Notes under the pieces: model-generated | Told to the model about the DNA's origin: nothing | Database searches by the model: none | Seen by the model: only the letters and a program-made list of their open reading frames with translations | From: an uncultured Oscillibacter sp. | Lineage (GTDB): Bacteria > Bacillota > Clostridia > Oscillospirales > Oscillospiraceae | Direction of reading: 5' to 3' | Assembly (NCBI GenBank): GCA_910588175.1 | Contig: CAJUQQ010000006.1 | Location: forward strand, 1-64,000 | Length of the DNA stretch: 64,000 nucleotides | Shown: piece after piece, positions 33,948 to 40,707 of the stretch | Position numbering within the stretch: position 1 is the stretch's first letter | Layout: each line of letters begins with the position of its first letter | Made by a program: the position numbers and the translations under genes

Positions 33948-33989
33948 GCCGCTCCGGCGGACCGCCGGAGCGGCAACCAGGATTTTTCA
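33948..33989 (+). terminator. Terminator of dapF
   Basis: GCCGCTCCGGCGG and CCGCCGGAGCGGC form a near-loopless 13-bp inverted repeat, with TTTTT after a short spacer. Confidence 0.6.
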
Positions 33990-34004
33990 ATCAGGAGGGA
34001 CATT

Positions 34005-35279
34005 ATGGAAAAGAAATCCATCGCCAAAAACTACGCCTTTTTGGCCATCATGCTGGGCGCTATGATTCTGGGCGCCATCCTGGGCTGGGTCTGGCCCGCC
34101 CAGCCGGACGGGAGCGGAGGCATTGTCTCCGGCACCGGCGCGACGGTGCTCAAGCCCCTGGGCACCGTGTTCATCAACCTGATGTTCTGCGTGGTGGTTC
34201 CCATGGTCTTCGCCTCCATCTCCAGCGCCGTGGCGAACATGGAGAGCCGGAAGCGGGCGGGGAAGATCATGGGCGTCACCGTGGGGACCTTCGTGGTCAC
34301 CGGGGCCATCGCCGCCGTCATTATGTATGTGCTGATGATGATCGTTCCGCCGGTGCCCGCCGCCTGGACAAACCTGGCCGCCCAGGAGATAGGCGAGTAC
34401 GCCACCCTGCCGGACATGCTCGTCAACTTCTTCACCGCCAGCGATTTCAGCGGCCTGCTGACCCGCCGGGCCATGCTGCCCCTGATCGTGTTCTCCCTGC
34501 TCTTTGGCTTCGCCGTGAACCTCAACGGCGGCAAGGACACGCCGGTAGGCAAATTCCTGGACGACCTGGCGGGGGTCATGCTAAAATTTGTCAAGATCAT
34601 CACCTACTACGCGCCCATCGCCTTCTTCGGCTTCTTCGCCGATCTGGTGGCCACCTACGGTCCCCAGATTACGGAAAACTACGTCCGGGCCCTGGCGGTG
34701 TACTACCCCCTCTGCTTCATCTACATCTTCACCGCCTGGCCCCTCTTCGCCTGGTTCGGCGGCGGCAAGGGCGCCGCCGGCGTCATGTTCCGGCACATTA
34801 CCAAGCCCGCCGTGGTGTCTCTGGGCACCTGCTCCTCCGTGGCGACGATTCCCACCAACATGGAGGAGGCCGCCGACACCGGCATCCGCAAGGACGTGGC
34901 GGACATGGTGCTGCCCCTGGGGGCCACCATGCACATGGACGGATCCTGCTTCTCCTGCGTGCTGAAAATCGCCTTTGTGCTGGGGGTCTTCGGCCAACGG
35001 CTGGATCTGGGGATGCTGATTCCCGTGGTGCTGGTGGCGGTGCTCAGCTCCGTGGGCATGAGCGGCGTCCCCGGCGGCGGATACATCGGCGAGTACATCA
35101 TCTGCTCCATCTTCTTCCCCGCCCAGATGGAGATTGCCTTCCCCATCCTGGTGGTCATCGGCAACCTGGTGGATCCCCCCGCGACGATGATCAACGCCGC
35201 CGGCGACTATGTGACCTGCTTCATCGTCTCCCGCTTCGTGGACGGGAAGGACTGGCTCCAGAAGCAGCTGCGCAAATAA
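34005..35279 (+). CDS. Dicarboxylate/amino acid:cation symporter
   Basis: The 424-residue DAACS-family transporter has about eight membrane helices and two re-entrant loops. The serine-rich loop SLGTCSSVATIPTNME near 275 and the LPLGATMHMDGSC segment near 307 are family signatures; the C-terminal VDPPATMINAAGDY lies near 388. The second loop has MDGS where GltP has NMDGT, so glutamate, aspartate, C4-dicarboxylate or Ser/Thr cannot be told apart. TCAGGAGGGACATT precedes the ATG. It stands alone with a terminator. Confidence 0.88.
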   Translation: MEKKSIAKNYAFLAIMLGAMILGAILGWVWPAQPDGSGGIVSGTGATVLKPLGTVFINLMFCVVVPMVFASISSAVANMESRKRAGKIMGVTVGTFVVTGAIAAVIMYVLMMIVPPVPAAWTNLAAQEIGEYATLPDMLVNFFTASDFSGLLTRRAMLPLIVFSLLFGFAVNLNGGKDTPVGKFLDDLAGVMLKFVKIITYYAPIAFFGFFADLVATYGPQITENYVRALAVYYPLCFIYIFTAWPLFAWFGGGKGAAGVMFRHITKPAVVSLGTCSSVATIPTNMEEAADTGIRKDVADMVLPLGATMHMDGSCFSCVLKIAFVLGVFGQRLDLGMLIPVVLVAVLSSVGMSGVPGGGYIGEYIICSIFFPAQMEIAFPILVVIGNLVDPPATMINAAGDYVTCFIVSRFVDGKDWLQKQLRK

Positions 35280-35348
35280 GCGGAAACCAGTTTTCAAACG
35301 GACACCGGGACTTCGTCCCATTCTTCCACAGAGGCCCGTTTTAAAAGA

Positions 35349-35384
35349 ACAGCGGCCCCGCCGGACATCCGGCGGGGCCGCCTT
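35349..35384. terminator. Terminator between convergent genes
   Basis: GCGGCCCCGCCGGA and TCCGGCGGGGCCGC enclose a short loop; flanks are AAAAGAACA and CTTATGGTTGT. Confidence 0.8.
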
Positions 35385-35411
35385 ATGGTTGTCTCCCGTT
35401 TGAGCGGAACG

Positions 35412-36380
35412 TCATTTCCGCGCCGCGGCCTCCGCGGCCTCGTTTGCCTGCCGGTCCGGCGGGACAGGGGAGGCGTCCTCGCCGCCGGCCTCGCCTTTGA
35501 CGATTTCGTCCACGATGCTGTCAATGACGCCTTGGACATACTGGCTGTAGTTATCCGCGACCTTCTGGTCCCAGGCGTCCGCGTTCGCGTCCAGCGCGCG
35601 CTTGAGCGCACCCCAGTCGGTGCTTTTCTGCTGGTTTCGGGGAGGGCGCCCCATGGCCAAGGCGGCAAGCTCCTCCTCCTGGGTGGCGTTGTCCGTCTCC
35701 AGTATGGGAGGGTCCGTGATTACCCTGGCTCCCGTAACCCATTGGACCAGCTGGGCCCGCATATGGGTCAGGGTCTTCTGAATTTTTTCCTGGTCCCCCA
35801 GGCCGCAGAGCTTCAGCTCCTGGAGCACGCAGGCCTGGGCGGCGAAGCATCCGCCCTTTTGACGTCCGGCGATGGCCCGGGCGGCTTCCCCGTCCGTCAT
35901 GCCGCTGTAATATGCCTCCCGGTGAAGGCGGGAGATATTCTGGAGGCCCTGGCTGTTCCACTGCCGCTTCTGCTCCCTTTGAATGAGAGAAGCCGTGCCC
36001 GTAACGGGCCGGGCCATGTTGTTGGTTCCGAAGTAGTGGGCGCTGTCATGTCCGATCAGTCCGCTCTCATAAGCCCCCAGGTAAGGAAACGCCGCCTCAA
36101 AGCGGTCCCGCATCAGCTTGTATTTCTCCACGTCCGTCATGCCGCTGTAGTCCGTGGCGTCATGGAGGGTGGCCAGGGCGGAGAGCTTCTGCCGGTCCGT
36201 CATCTTGGAGAAGTTGGGCAGCTCCGGCGTCTTCGCCGCCTGCTCCGCCCGTTCTTCTTTCGTCAGCACCGACTGGAATGTGTCGGTCCTGGAGGGGACG
36301 GCGGTCCTTTTCGCCTCCGCCGGGGCCATCCGCTGGGTGGGCGGCAAGGTCTGTCTCCGCGCTCCTTGGATTCCTTCCAT
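35412..36380 (-). CDS. [DY]YSGM-repeat protein of unknown function
   Basis: The 322-residue protein has two copies of a short motif: ATDYSGMTDVEKYKLMRDRF (about 90) and EAYYSGMTDGEAARAIAG (about 175), each followed by a helix. A related segment, ADYTGMGPDEIYAEIWNRYN, is in the frameshifted gene at 8280-9280, so the two are distant paralogues. The N terminus is polar (MEGIQGARRQTLPPTQR) without a signal peptide; GAAAGAAG precedes the ATG. The C terminus is acidic and Ala-rich. No known domain is recognised and no operon partner is present. Confidence 0.6.
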   Translation of the reverse strand: MEGIQGARRQTLPPTQRMAPAEAKRTAVPSRTDTFQSVLTKEERAEQAAKTPELPNFSKMTDRQKLSALATLHDATDYSGMTDVEKYKLMRDRFEAAFPYLGAYESGLIGHDSAHYFGTNNMARPVTGTASLIQREQKRQWNSQGLQNISRLHREAYYSGMTDGEAARAIAGRQKGGCFAAQACVLQELKLCGLGDQEKIQKTLTHMRAQLVQWVTGARVITDPPILETDNATQEEELAALAMGRPPRNQQKSTDWGALKRALDANADAWDQKVADNYSQYVQGVIDSIVDEIVKGEAGGEDASPVPPDRQANEAAEAAARK

Positions 36381-36512
36381 CTTCGCATCTTCTTTCAACT
36401 ATTTATTTTTGGGAGAAATAGACGGACCCGCAGGTCCGTCCCGACCCGCAGGGCCGCCCCTGTATATCCTATCGGCCTGCCTCCCCGTTTCTTTAATAGG
36501 GCGGTTCCCAGA

Positions 36513-36552
36513 AAAAGGGGCCTCCCGGCGTGATTCCGGAAGGCCCCTTTGG
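36513..36552. terminator. Terminator after the aldo/keto reductase gene
   Basis: AAAAAGGGGCCTCCCGG pairs, with a bulge, with CCGGAAGGCCCCTTTG. It overlaps nothing coding. Confidence 0.8.
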
Positions 36553-36554
36553 GC

Positions 36555-37583
36555 TCAGGCGTCCTTGTGGTGCTGGGCGTAGAACGCGTCGTAGTCCCGC
36601 AGCATCTCCACCAGCAGGTTCGGCGTGTCCAGCCCGTAGGGGCAGCGGCTCTTGCAGGCGCCGCAGTGGACGCAGTTTTCAATCTGGTGCATTTTCTCGT
36701 GCCAGGCGTCCGACATGTAGGGCTGGTAGGGCGACCGGCGAAGCAGGGCGGACATCCGGGCGGCCTGGGGAATGTCGATCCCGGCGGCGCAGGGGAGGCA
36801 GTAGCCGCAGGAGCGGCAGAAGCTCCCCGCCAGGTCCTTCCGGTCCGCCTCAATAACGGCCCGGAGCGACCGCGTCATACGGGGGTCCCTCTCCGTCAGC
36901 TCCAGCCATTGGTCCAGCTCCCACTCATGCTGGATGCCCCAGATGGGCACCACGTTGGGGTACTCCCGCATAAAGGCGTAGCAGGCCTCGGCGTTGTTGA
37001 GGAGTCCGCCGGAGAGGCCCTTCATGGCGATGTAGCCCATGTCGGCTTTGCCGCAGTCCTCCACCAGCCCCAGCTCCTTCTCGGTGGTGAGGTAGCAGAA
37101 GGGGAACTGCAGGGTCTCGAAGTTCCCGGAGGCGATGGCCTCCTGGGCGACGGCAAGGCGGTGGTTCGTAATGCCGATATGCCGGATGTAACCCTTTTCC
37201 TTCATCTCCAGGGCGGCGGCGAAGGGGCCGTCGGGGTCGTGGATGTCCGGCAGCTTGGCGGGGTTATGGAACTGGAAGAGGTCGATATAGTCCGTCCGCA
37301 GGGAGCGGAGGCTCTGCTCAATGTGGGCAAGCACCGTCTTCTTGTCTCCGCCGCCGCTCTTGGTGGAGATGACGACGTTTTGCCGGATCCCCTCCAGGGC
37401 CTCGCCCAGCTTTTCCTCACTGTCGGTGTACATATTCGCGGTGTCAAAGTAGTTGATTCCGCCGTCTACGGCCCGACGGACCAGCTTCACCGCGTCCGCC
37501 TTGGAAATCCGCTGGATAGGCAGAGCGCCGAAGGCTGTCTTCGTCACCATCAGTTCCGTGCGTCCCAGTCTGATTTTTTCCAT
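36555..37583 (-). CDS. Aldo/keto reductase with C-terminal 4Fe-4S ferredoxin domain
   Basis: The 342-residue protein has an AKR barrel (about 1-240): FGALPIQ, DTANMYTDSEEKLGEAL with the catalytic Tyr, STKSGGGDKK with the catalytic Lys, and FQFHNP. The C-terminal part has two cysteine motifs, FCRSCGYCLPCAAGIDIP near 260 and CVHCGACKSRCPYG near 306, which can carry Fe-S clusters. This clostridial AKR type probably passes electrons between ferredoxin and NAD(P)-linked substrates; its substrate is unknown. It starts with ATG after TAGGAGGACTTC. Confidence 0.9.
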   Translation of the reverse strand: MEKIRLGRTELMVTKTAFGALPIQRISKADAVKLVRRAVDGGINYFDTANMYTDSEEKLGEALEGIRQNVVISTKSGGGDKKTVLAHIEQSLRSLRTDYIDLFQFHNPAKLPDIHDPDGPFAAALEMKEKGYIRHIGITNHRLAVAQEAIASGNFETLQFPFCYLTTEKELGLVEDCGKADMGYIAMKGLSGGLLNNAEACYAFMREYPNVVPIWGIQHEWELDQWLELTERDPRMTRSLRAVIEADRKDLAGSFCRSCGYCLPCAAGIDIPQAARMSALLRRSPYQPYMSDAWHEKMHQIENCVHCGACKSRCPYGLDTPNLLVEMLRDYDAFYAQHHKDA

Positions 37584-37813
37584 GAAGTCCTCCTATTTAT
37601 TGCGGGGCCAGGGACAAAACGCCCCCGGCCCCTCAGTGATGATGTAATGAAAATTTCCCGCAAGTGGTCTCTGGGGTCTGCCGCCGCTCCGGTCCATCAC
37701 CAGACCAGCAGAGCGGGCCTAACGTCTTTTGGATACGGTTCCCCTTCGGGGACGTACTCCTCTAAGATTTTGCTCCGCAACGTCAAGCGCCGTTACAGGC
37801 TTTCCAGAACGTA

Positions 37814-38824
37814 TCAGAAGTCGGGGCCGCAGCTGTTGGTCAGAGCCTCCAAAATCTGATAGCGGTCCATCTGGAAGGTCTTGGTGGTGGCCAGGGCCTC
37901 CTCCATGTCCATGTCGGCCAGGCATCCGTTCTGAATGCCGATGACGCTGTTGCCCGCGCCCTCGGCCAGGACCTTCACCGCCTCATAGCCCATGCGGCTG
38001 GCGGTCTCCCGGTCCCGGGCGGTGGGGGAGCCGCCCCGCTGGATATGGCCCAGAACGGTGACCCGGGGATCGATGCCCAGCTCCTCGTGAATGCGCTGGC
38101 TGATCTCGATGGCGCTGCCCGCGCCCTCGGCCACCACCACCATGTAATGGGTGGTGCCCGCCAGGCGGGCCCGGCGGATTTTCTCCACAATGTCCCGCTC
38201 GAAGTCCGGCTCCCGCTCGGGAATCAGCACGGCGGTGGCGCCTACGGAGATGCCCACGTAGAGGGCCAGATACCCCGCGTGGCGGCCCATGACCTCCACC
38301 ACGGAGCAGCGCTCGTGGGACTGCATGGTGTCCCGGAGCTTATCGATGCACTCAATGGCCGTGTTGCAGGCGGAGTCAAAGCCTATGGTATAGTGGGAAC
38401 AGCCGATGTCGTTGTCAATGGTGGCGGGGATGCCCACCACCCGGAGGTCCATGCCGTCCTTGGCGGCCTGGCGGGAGATGGCCAGGGCCCCCCGGAAGGT
38501 GCCGTCGCCGCCGATGGCCACAATGCCGTCCAGTCCCAGGAGGCGGCAGGTGGCCAGGGCCTTGGCCCGGCCCGCCTCCTCCATGAACTCCAGGCTCCGG
38601 GCGGTGTAGAGCATGGTGCCGCCCTTGTTGATGATATGGCTGACGCTGGAGGAATTCAGGGGTACAAAGTCGCTGGTGATCAGGCCGTTCCAGCCCCGGC
38701 GGATGCCGATGCAGCCGATGCCCCGGGCAATGGAGGCACGGACCACGGCCCGGACCGCCGCGTTCATGCCCGGCGCGTCGCCGCCGCTGGTGAGGACTCC
38801 GATTCTCTTTACCTTTTTCTCCAT
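37814..38824 (-). CDS. pfkA: 6-phosphofructokinase, ATP-dependent
   Basis: The 336-residue glycolytic enzyme opens VKRIGVLTSGGDAPGMNAAV. GGDGTFRGA has the Gly that selects ATP (pyrophosphate enzymes have Asp there), and IPATIDNDIGCSHYTIGFD holds the catalytic Asp. MGRHAGYLAL is also conserved. CAGGAGGTCTTTTT precedes the ATG. It is preceded by its own promoter and separated from the aldo/keto reductase gene by 230 bp, in which I see two small hairpins and no gene. Confidence 0.95.
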   Translation of the reverse strand: MEKKVKRIGVLTSGGDAPGMNAAVRAVVRASIARGIGCIGIRRGWNGLITSDFVPLNSSSVSHIINKGGTMLYTARSLEFMEEAGRAKALATCRLLGLDGIVAIGGDGTFRGALAISRQAAKDGMDLRVVGIPATIDNDIGCSHYTIGFDSACNTAIECIDKLRDTMQSHERCSVVEVMGRHAGYLALYVGISVGATAVLIPEREPDFERDIVEKIRRARLAGTTHYMVVVAEGAGSAIEISQRIHEELGIDPRVTVLGHIQRGGSPTARDRETASRMGYEAVKVLAEGAGNSVIGIQNGCLADMDMEEALATTKTFQMDRYQILEALTNSCGPDF

Positions 38825-38877
38825 AAAAAGACCTCCTGACGATTTTCACCGGCCAAGCCGATTTTTTCCTGTATATC

Positions 38878-38906
38878 ATGATACCGCCGCCGGAGCGGGA
38901 TGTCAA
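38878..38906 (-). promoter_or_regulatory. Promoter of pfkA
   Basis: Minus-strand TTGACA, 17 bp, TATCAT. Confidence 0.75.
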
Positions 38907-38985
38907 GCTGGGTTTGATTTCCAGGCGCGGGAGCCGCAATCAAAAATTGTCACCTGTTTGTTACCCCTTTCCCCCTGGGAGCTGG

Positions 38986-38991
38986 TATACT
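38986..38991 (+). promoter_or_regulatory. -10 of the lipoprotein gene, with upstream TGTCACC/TGTTACC repeats
   Basis: Extended TGGTATACT lies 39 bp before the start. TGTCACC and TGTTACC, 11 bp apart at 38949-38966, resemble the direct repeats read by OmpR/PhoB-type regulators. Confidence 0.45.
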
Positions 38992-39029
38992 GAGTTCGTG
39001 AATCCTCACATGGAAAGGATGTCAAGCCT

Positions 39030-40001
39030 ATGCGCCGTATGCTGCTTTTGACGCTGTTTCTCCTGCTCCTCTCCGCCTGCGCCGTCCCGGCGGAGACGGA
39101 GGAGCCCTCCGCCCCGCCTCTCCAGGAGGCCCCGGAGGAGCCCGCCCCGGCGGAAGCCTCTCCAGAGGAGGAGGTCCCTGTGGAGGAGGTTCCCTCGGAG
39201 GACCATGTGCTTCTGGCCCTGGACGCGCCTCTGGCGGACGGGCGGACGCTGCGGCTGGAGGCCGTGGGGAAGCGGCTGGACGAATACAGCGCCGGCGTGC
39301 GGGAGGTCCGGGTGTACAACGGGGACGCGCTCATCCAGACCATCCTGAGCCGGGAGGTCATCGAGGCCGAATGGGACGAGGGCATGCCGGAAGCGTTCTA
39401 TCACTACACGGAGTGCTGGTCCCCGGAGGAGAGCATGGAGGTCCTGGATCTGAACTTTGACGGCAGCGCGGACTTTGGCCTCTTCGGCTGGATCTGCAAC
39501 AACACCATTCCCTATTACTATTGGACCTGGGACCCGGAGACGGAACAGTACCAATACGCCTTCACCCTCCAAGGGGCGGAGGTCCACCCGGAGGCGCAGG
39601 AGGCCACCGCTGAATATAAATCCGGCTCCGCCGGGTCTCAGTGGATCACGGAGGTCTATAAGCCCGATAAGAACGGGGACCTGTATTTAGTCCGGGTGGA
39701 GCGGGACACCTGCGACTTCGAGCCCGAGCCCCCCAGTTACCTGGACTTTGACAGGGGATGGGCCCATGAGATTTGGCTCCCGCCGCAGGAAGCGGACCCT
39801 ATCCGCCCCGATGAGGGCCACGGAATCCTGGAGGAGGAGTTTGTCCTCATTTACCGGGAGGTCCCCGTCTACGAGGCCGATGAAACCAATCCAGGCAGCG
39901 GAGAGGGCACAGTCTCTCATTTCACGGAAATCTGGGAGCTGAAAGACGGCGAATTACAACTGACCAGCCGGGAGGAGTACACCGATGAAAACCGCCAATG
40001 A
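39030..40001 (+). CDS. Putative lipoprotein, unknown
   Basis: The 323-residue protein has a lipoprotein signal MRRMLLLTLFLLLLSACAVP (Cys17), a Pro/Glu-rich linker (about 20-58) and a mature domain with LDLNFDGSADFGLFG, an Asp-rich loop that may bind calcium. Its end overlaps the next gene by 17 bp. GAAAGGATGTC precedes the ATG. XAC-type repeats or enzyme motifs are not seen. Confidence 0.7.
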   Translation: MRRMLLLTLFLLLLSACAVPAETEEPSAPPLQEAPEEPAPAEASPEEEVPVEEVPSEDHVLLALDAPLADGRTLRLEAVGKRLDEYSAGVREVRVYNGDALIQTILSREVIEAEWDEGMPEAFYHYTECWSPEESMEVLDLNFDGSADFGLFGWICNNTIPYYYWTWDPETEQYQYAFTLQGAEVHPEAQEATAEYKSGSAGSQWITEVYKPDKNGDLYLVRVERDTCDFEPEPPSYLDFDRGWAHEIWLPPQEADPIRPDEGHGILEEEFVLIYREVPVYEADETNPGSGEGTVSHFTEIWELKDGELQLTSREEYTDENRQ

Positions 40002-40341
40002 CCTGCGCCTCACCGTCACCCTCCGCCTTTTGGACGATGAGGGCCAGCGGCGCTTCGGCCCCGGCGTTGCCGCCCTTTTATCCGAGGTCCGGGAAAAGCG
40101 CTCCCTCCGGGCGGCGGCGGGGGCCATGGGCATGGCCTACTCCAAGGCCTGGCGCATCGTCCGCGACGCGGAGGAGGCCCTGGGGTACAAGCTCCTGAAC
40201 TCCACCATCGGGGGCCGCCACGGCGGCGGCGCGGCGCTGACGGAGGAGGCGGAAGCCCTCCTCTCGGCCTATCAGGCCCTCCGGGAAGAGGTGGCGGCCT
40301 TCGCCCGGGAGCGGTTCGAGACCCGTTTCCGGGACCTTTGA
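39985..40341 (+). CDS. ModE-like winged-helix DNA-binding protein
   Basis: The 118-residue protein is the stand-alone N-terminal domain of ModE: FGPGVAALLSEVREKRSLRAAA followed by AMGMAYSKAWRIVRDAEEALG and GGRHGGGAALTEEAEALL. It lacks the molybdate-binding MopI domains, so it cannot sense molybdate in the usual way. GGGAGGAGTACACCG precedes the ATG inside the end of the lipoprotein gene. A palindrome and a Cys-rich peptide gene follow, its most likely target. Confidence 0.85.
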   Translation: MKTANDLRLTVTLRLLDDEGQRRFGPGVAALLSEVREKRSLRAAAGAMGMAYSKAWRIVRDAEEALGYKLLNSTIGGRHGGGAALTEEAEALLSAYQALREEVAAFARERFETRFRDL

Positions 40342-40352
40342 TCCCGCTCCCG

Positions 40353-40375
40353 CATAGGATGGAATACATCCTATG
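40353..40375. promoter_or_regulatory. Palindrome, candidate operator of the ModE-like regulator
   Basis: CATAGGATG-GAATA-CATCCTATG is a perfect 9-bp inverted repeat, 11 bp after the regulator's stop and 19 bp before the Cys-rich gene, overlapping its leader. Confidence 0.5.
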
Positions 40376-40394
40376 AAATTGGAGGTCCTGTATT

Positions 40395-40667
40395 ATGGAA
40401 CCTGTTTGTAACGAGTGCGCCCAGGAGGCGGCGTGCCGGGAGCCCGCCGTCATGCACGCCCGGGTTCTGCGGGTAAACTGCTGTGACCTGCTGGTCTGCG
40501 ACCTGTGCGGCTGTCAGGAGGTCCTGGTCCATACCAACGACGCCTGCTGCTTCTGCCCCGGCCAGTGCGTCTGCATTGAGTACAGCGGCGCGATGACCAT
40601 GAGCATCCCGCCCCAGATCAGTGCCGACTGCGTCAAGCGCGTCCCCTGCGGAGGGTGCTGCTGCTGA
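40395..40667 (+). CDS. Cysteine-rich small protein (18 Cys in 90 residues)
   Basis: The 90-residue protein has cysteines in VCNECAQEAAC, VNCCDLLVCDLCGCQ, DACCFCPGQCVC and CVKRVPCGGCCC, about one residue in five. Such density implies metal or cluster binding, like metallothioneins or small ferredoxin-like proteins, but the spacing fits neither. ATTGGAGG precedes the ATG by 9 bp. It follows a ModE-like regulator and a palindrome, and ends at a strong terminator. Proteins like it are known to me only as hypothetical proteins of gut Clostridia. Confidence 0.75.
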   Translation: MEPVCNECAQEAACREPAVMHARVLRVNCCDLLVCDLCGCQEVLVHTNDACCFCPGQCVCIEYSGAMTMSIPPQISADCVKRVPCGGCCC

Positions 40668-40671
40668 GAAT

Positions 40672-40704
40672 AAGCGCGCCGGAGGTTTTCCCTCCGGCGC
40701 GTTT
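40672..40704 (+). terminator. Terminator of the Cys-rich gene
   Basis: GCGCGCCGGAGG pairs with CCTCCGGCGCG, loop TTTT; it separates this gene from the convergent pcrA. Confidence 0.8.
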
Positions 40705-40707
40705 CGT

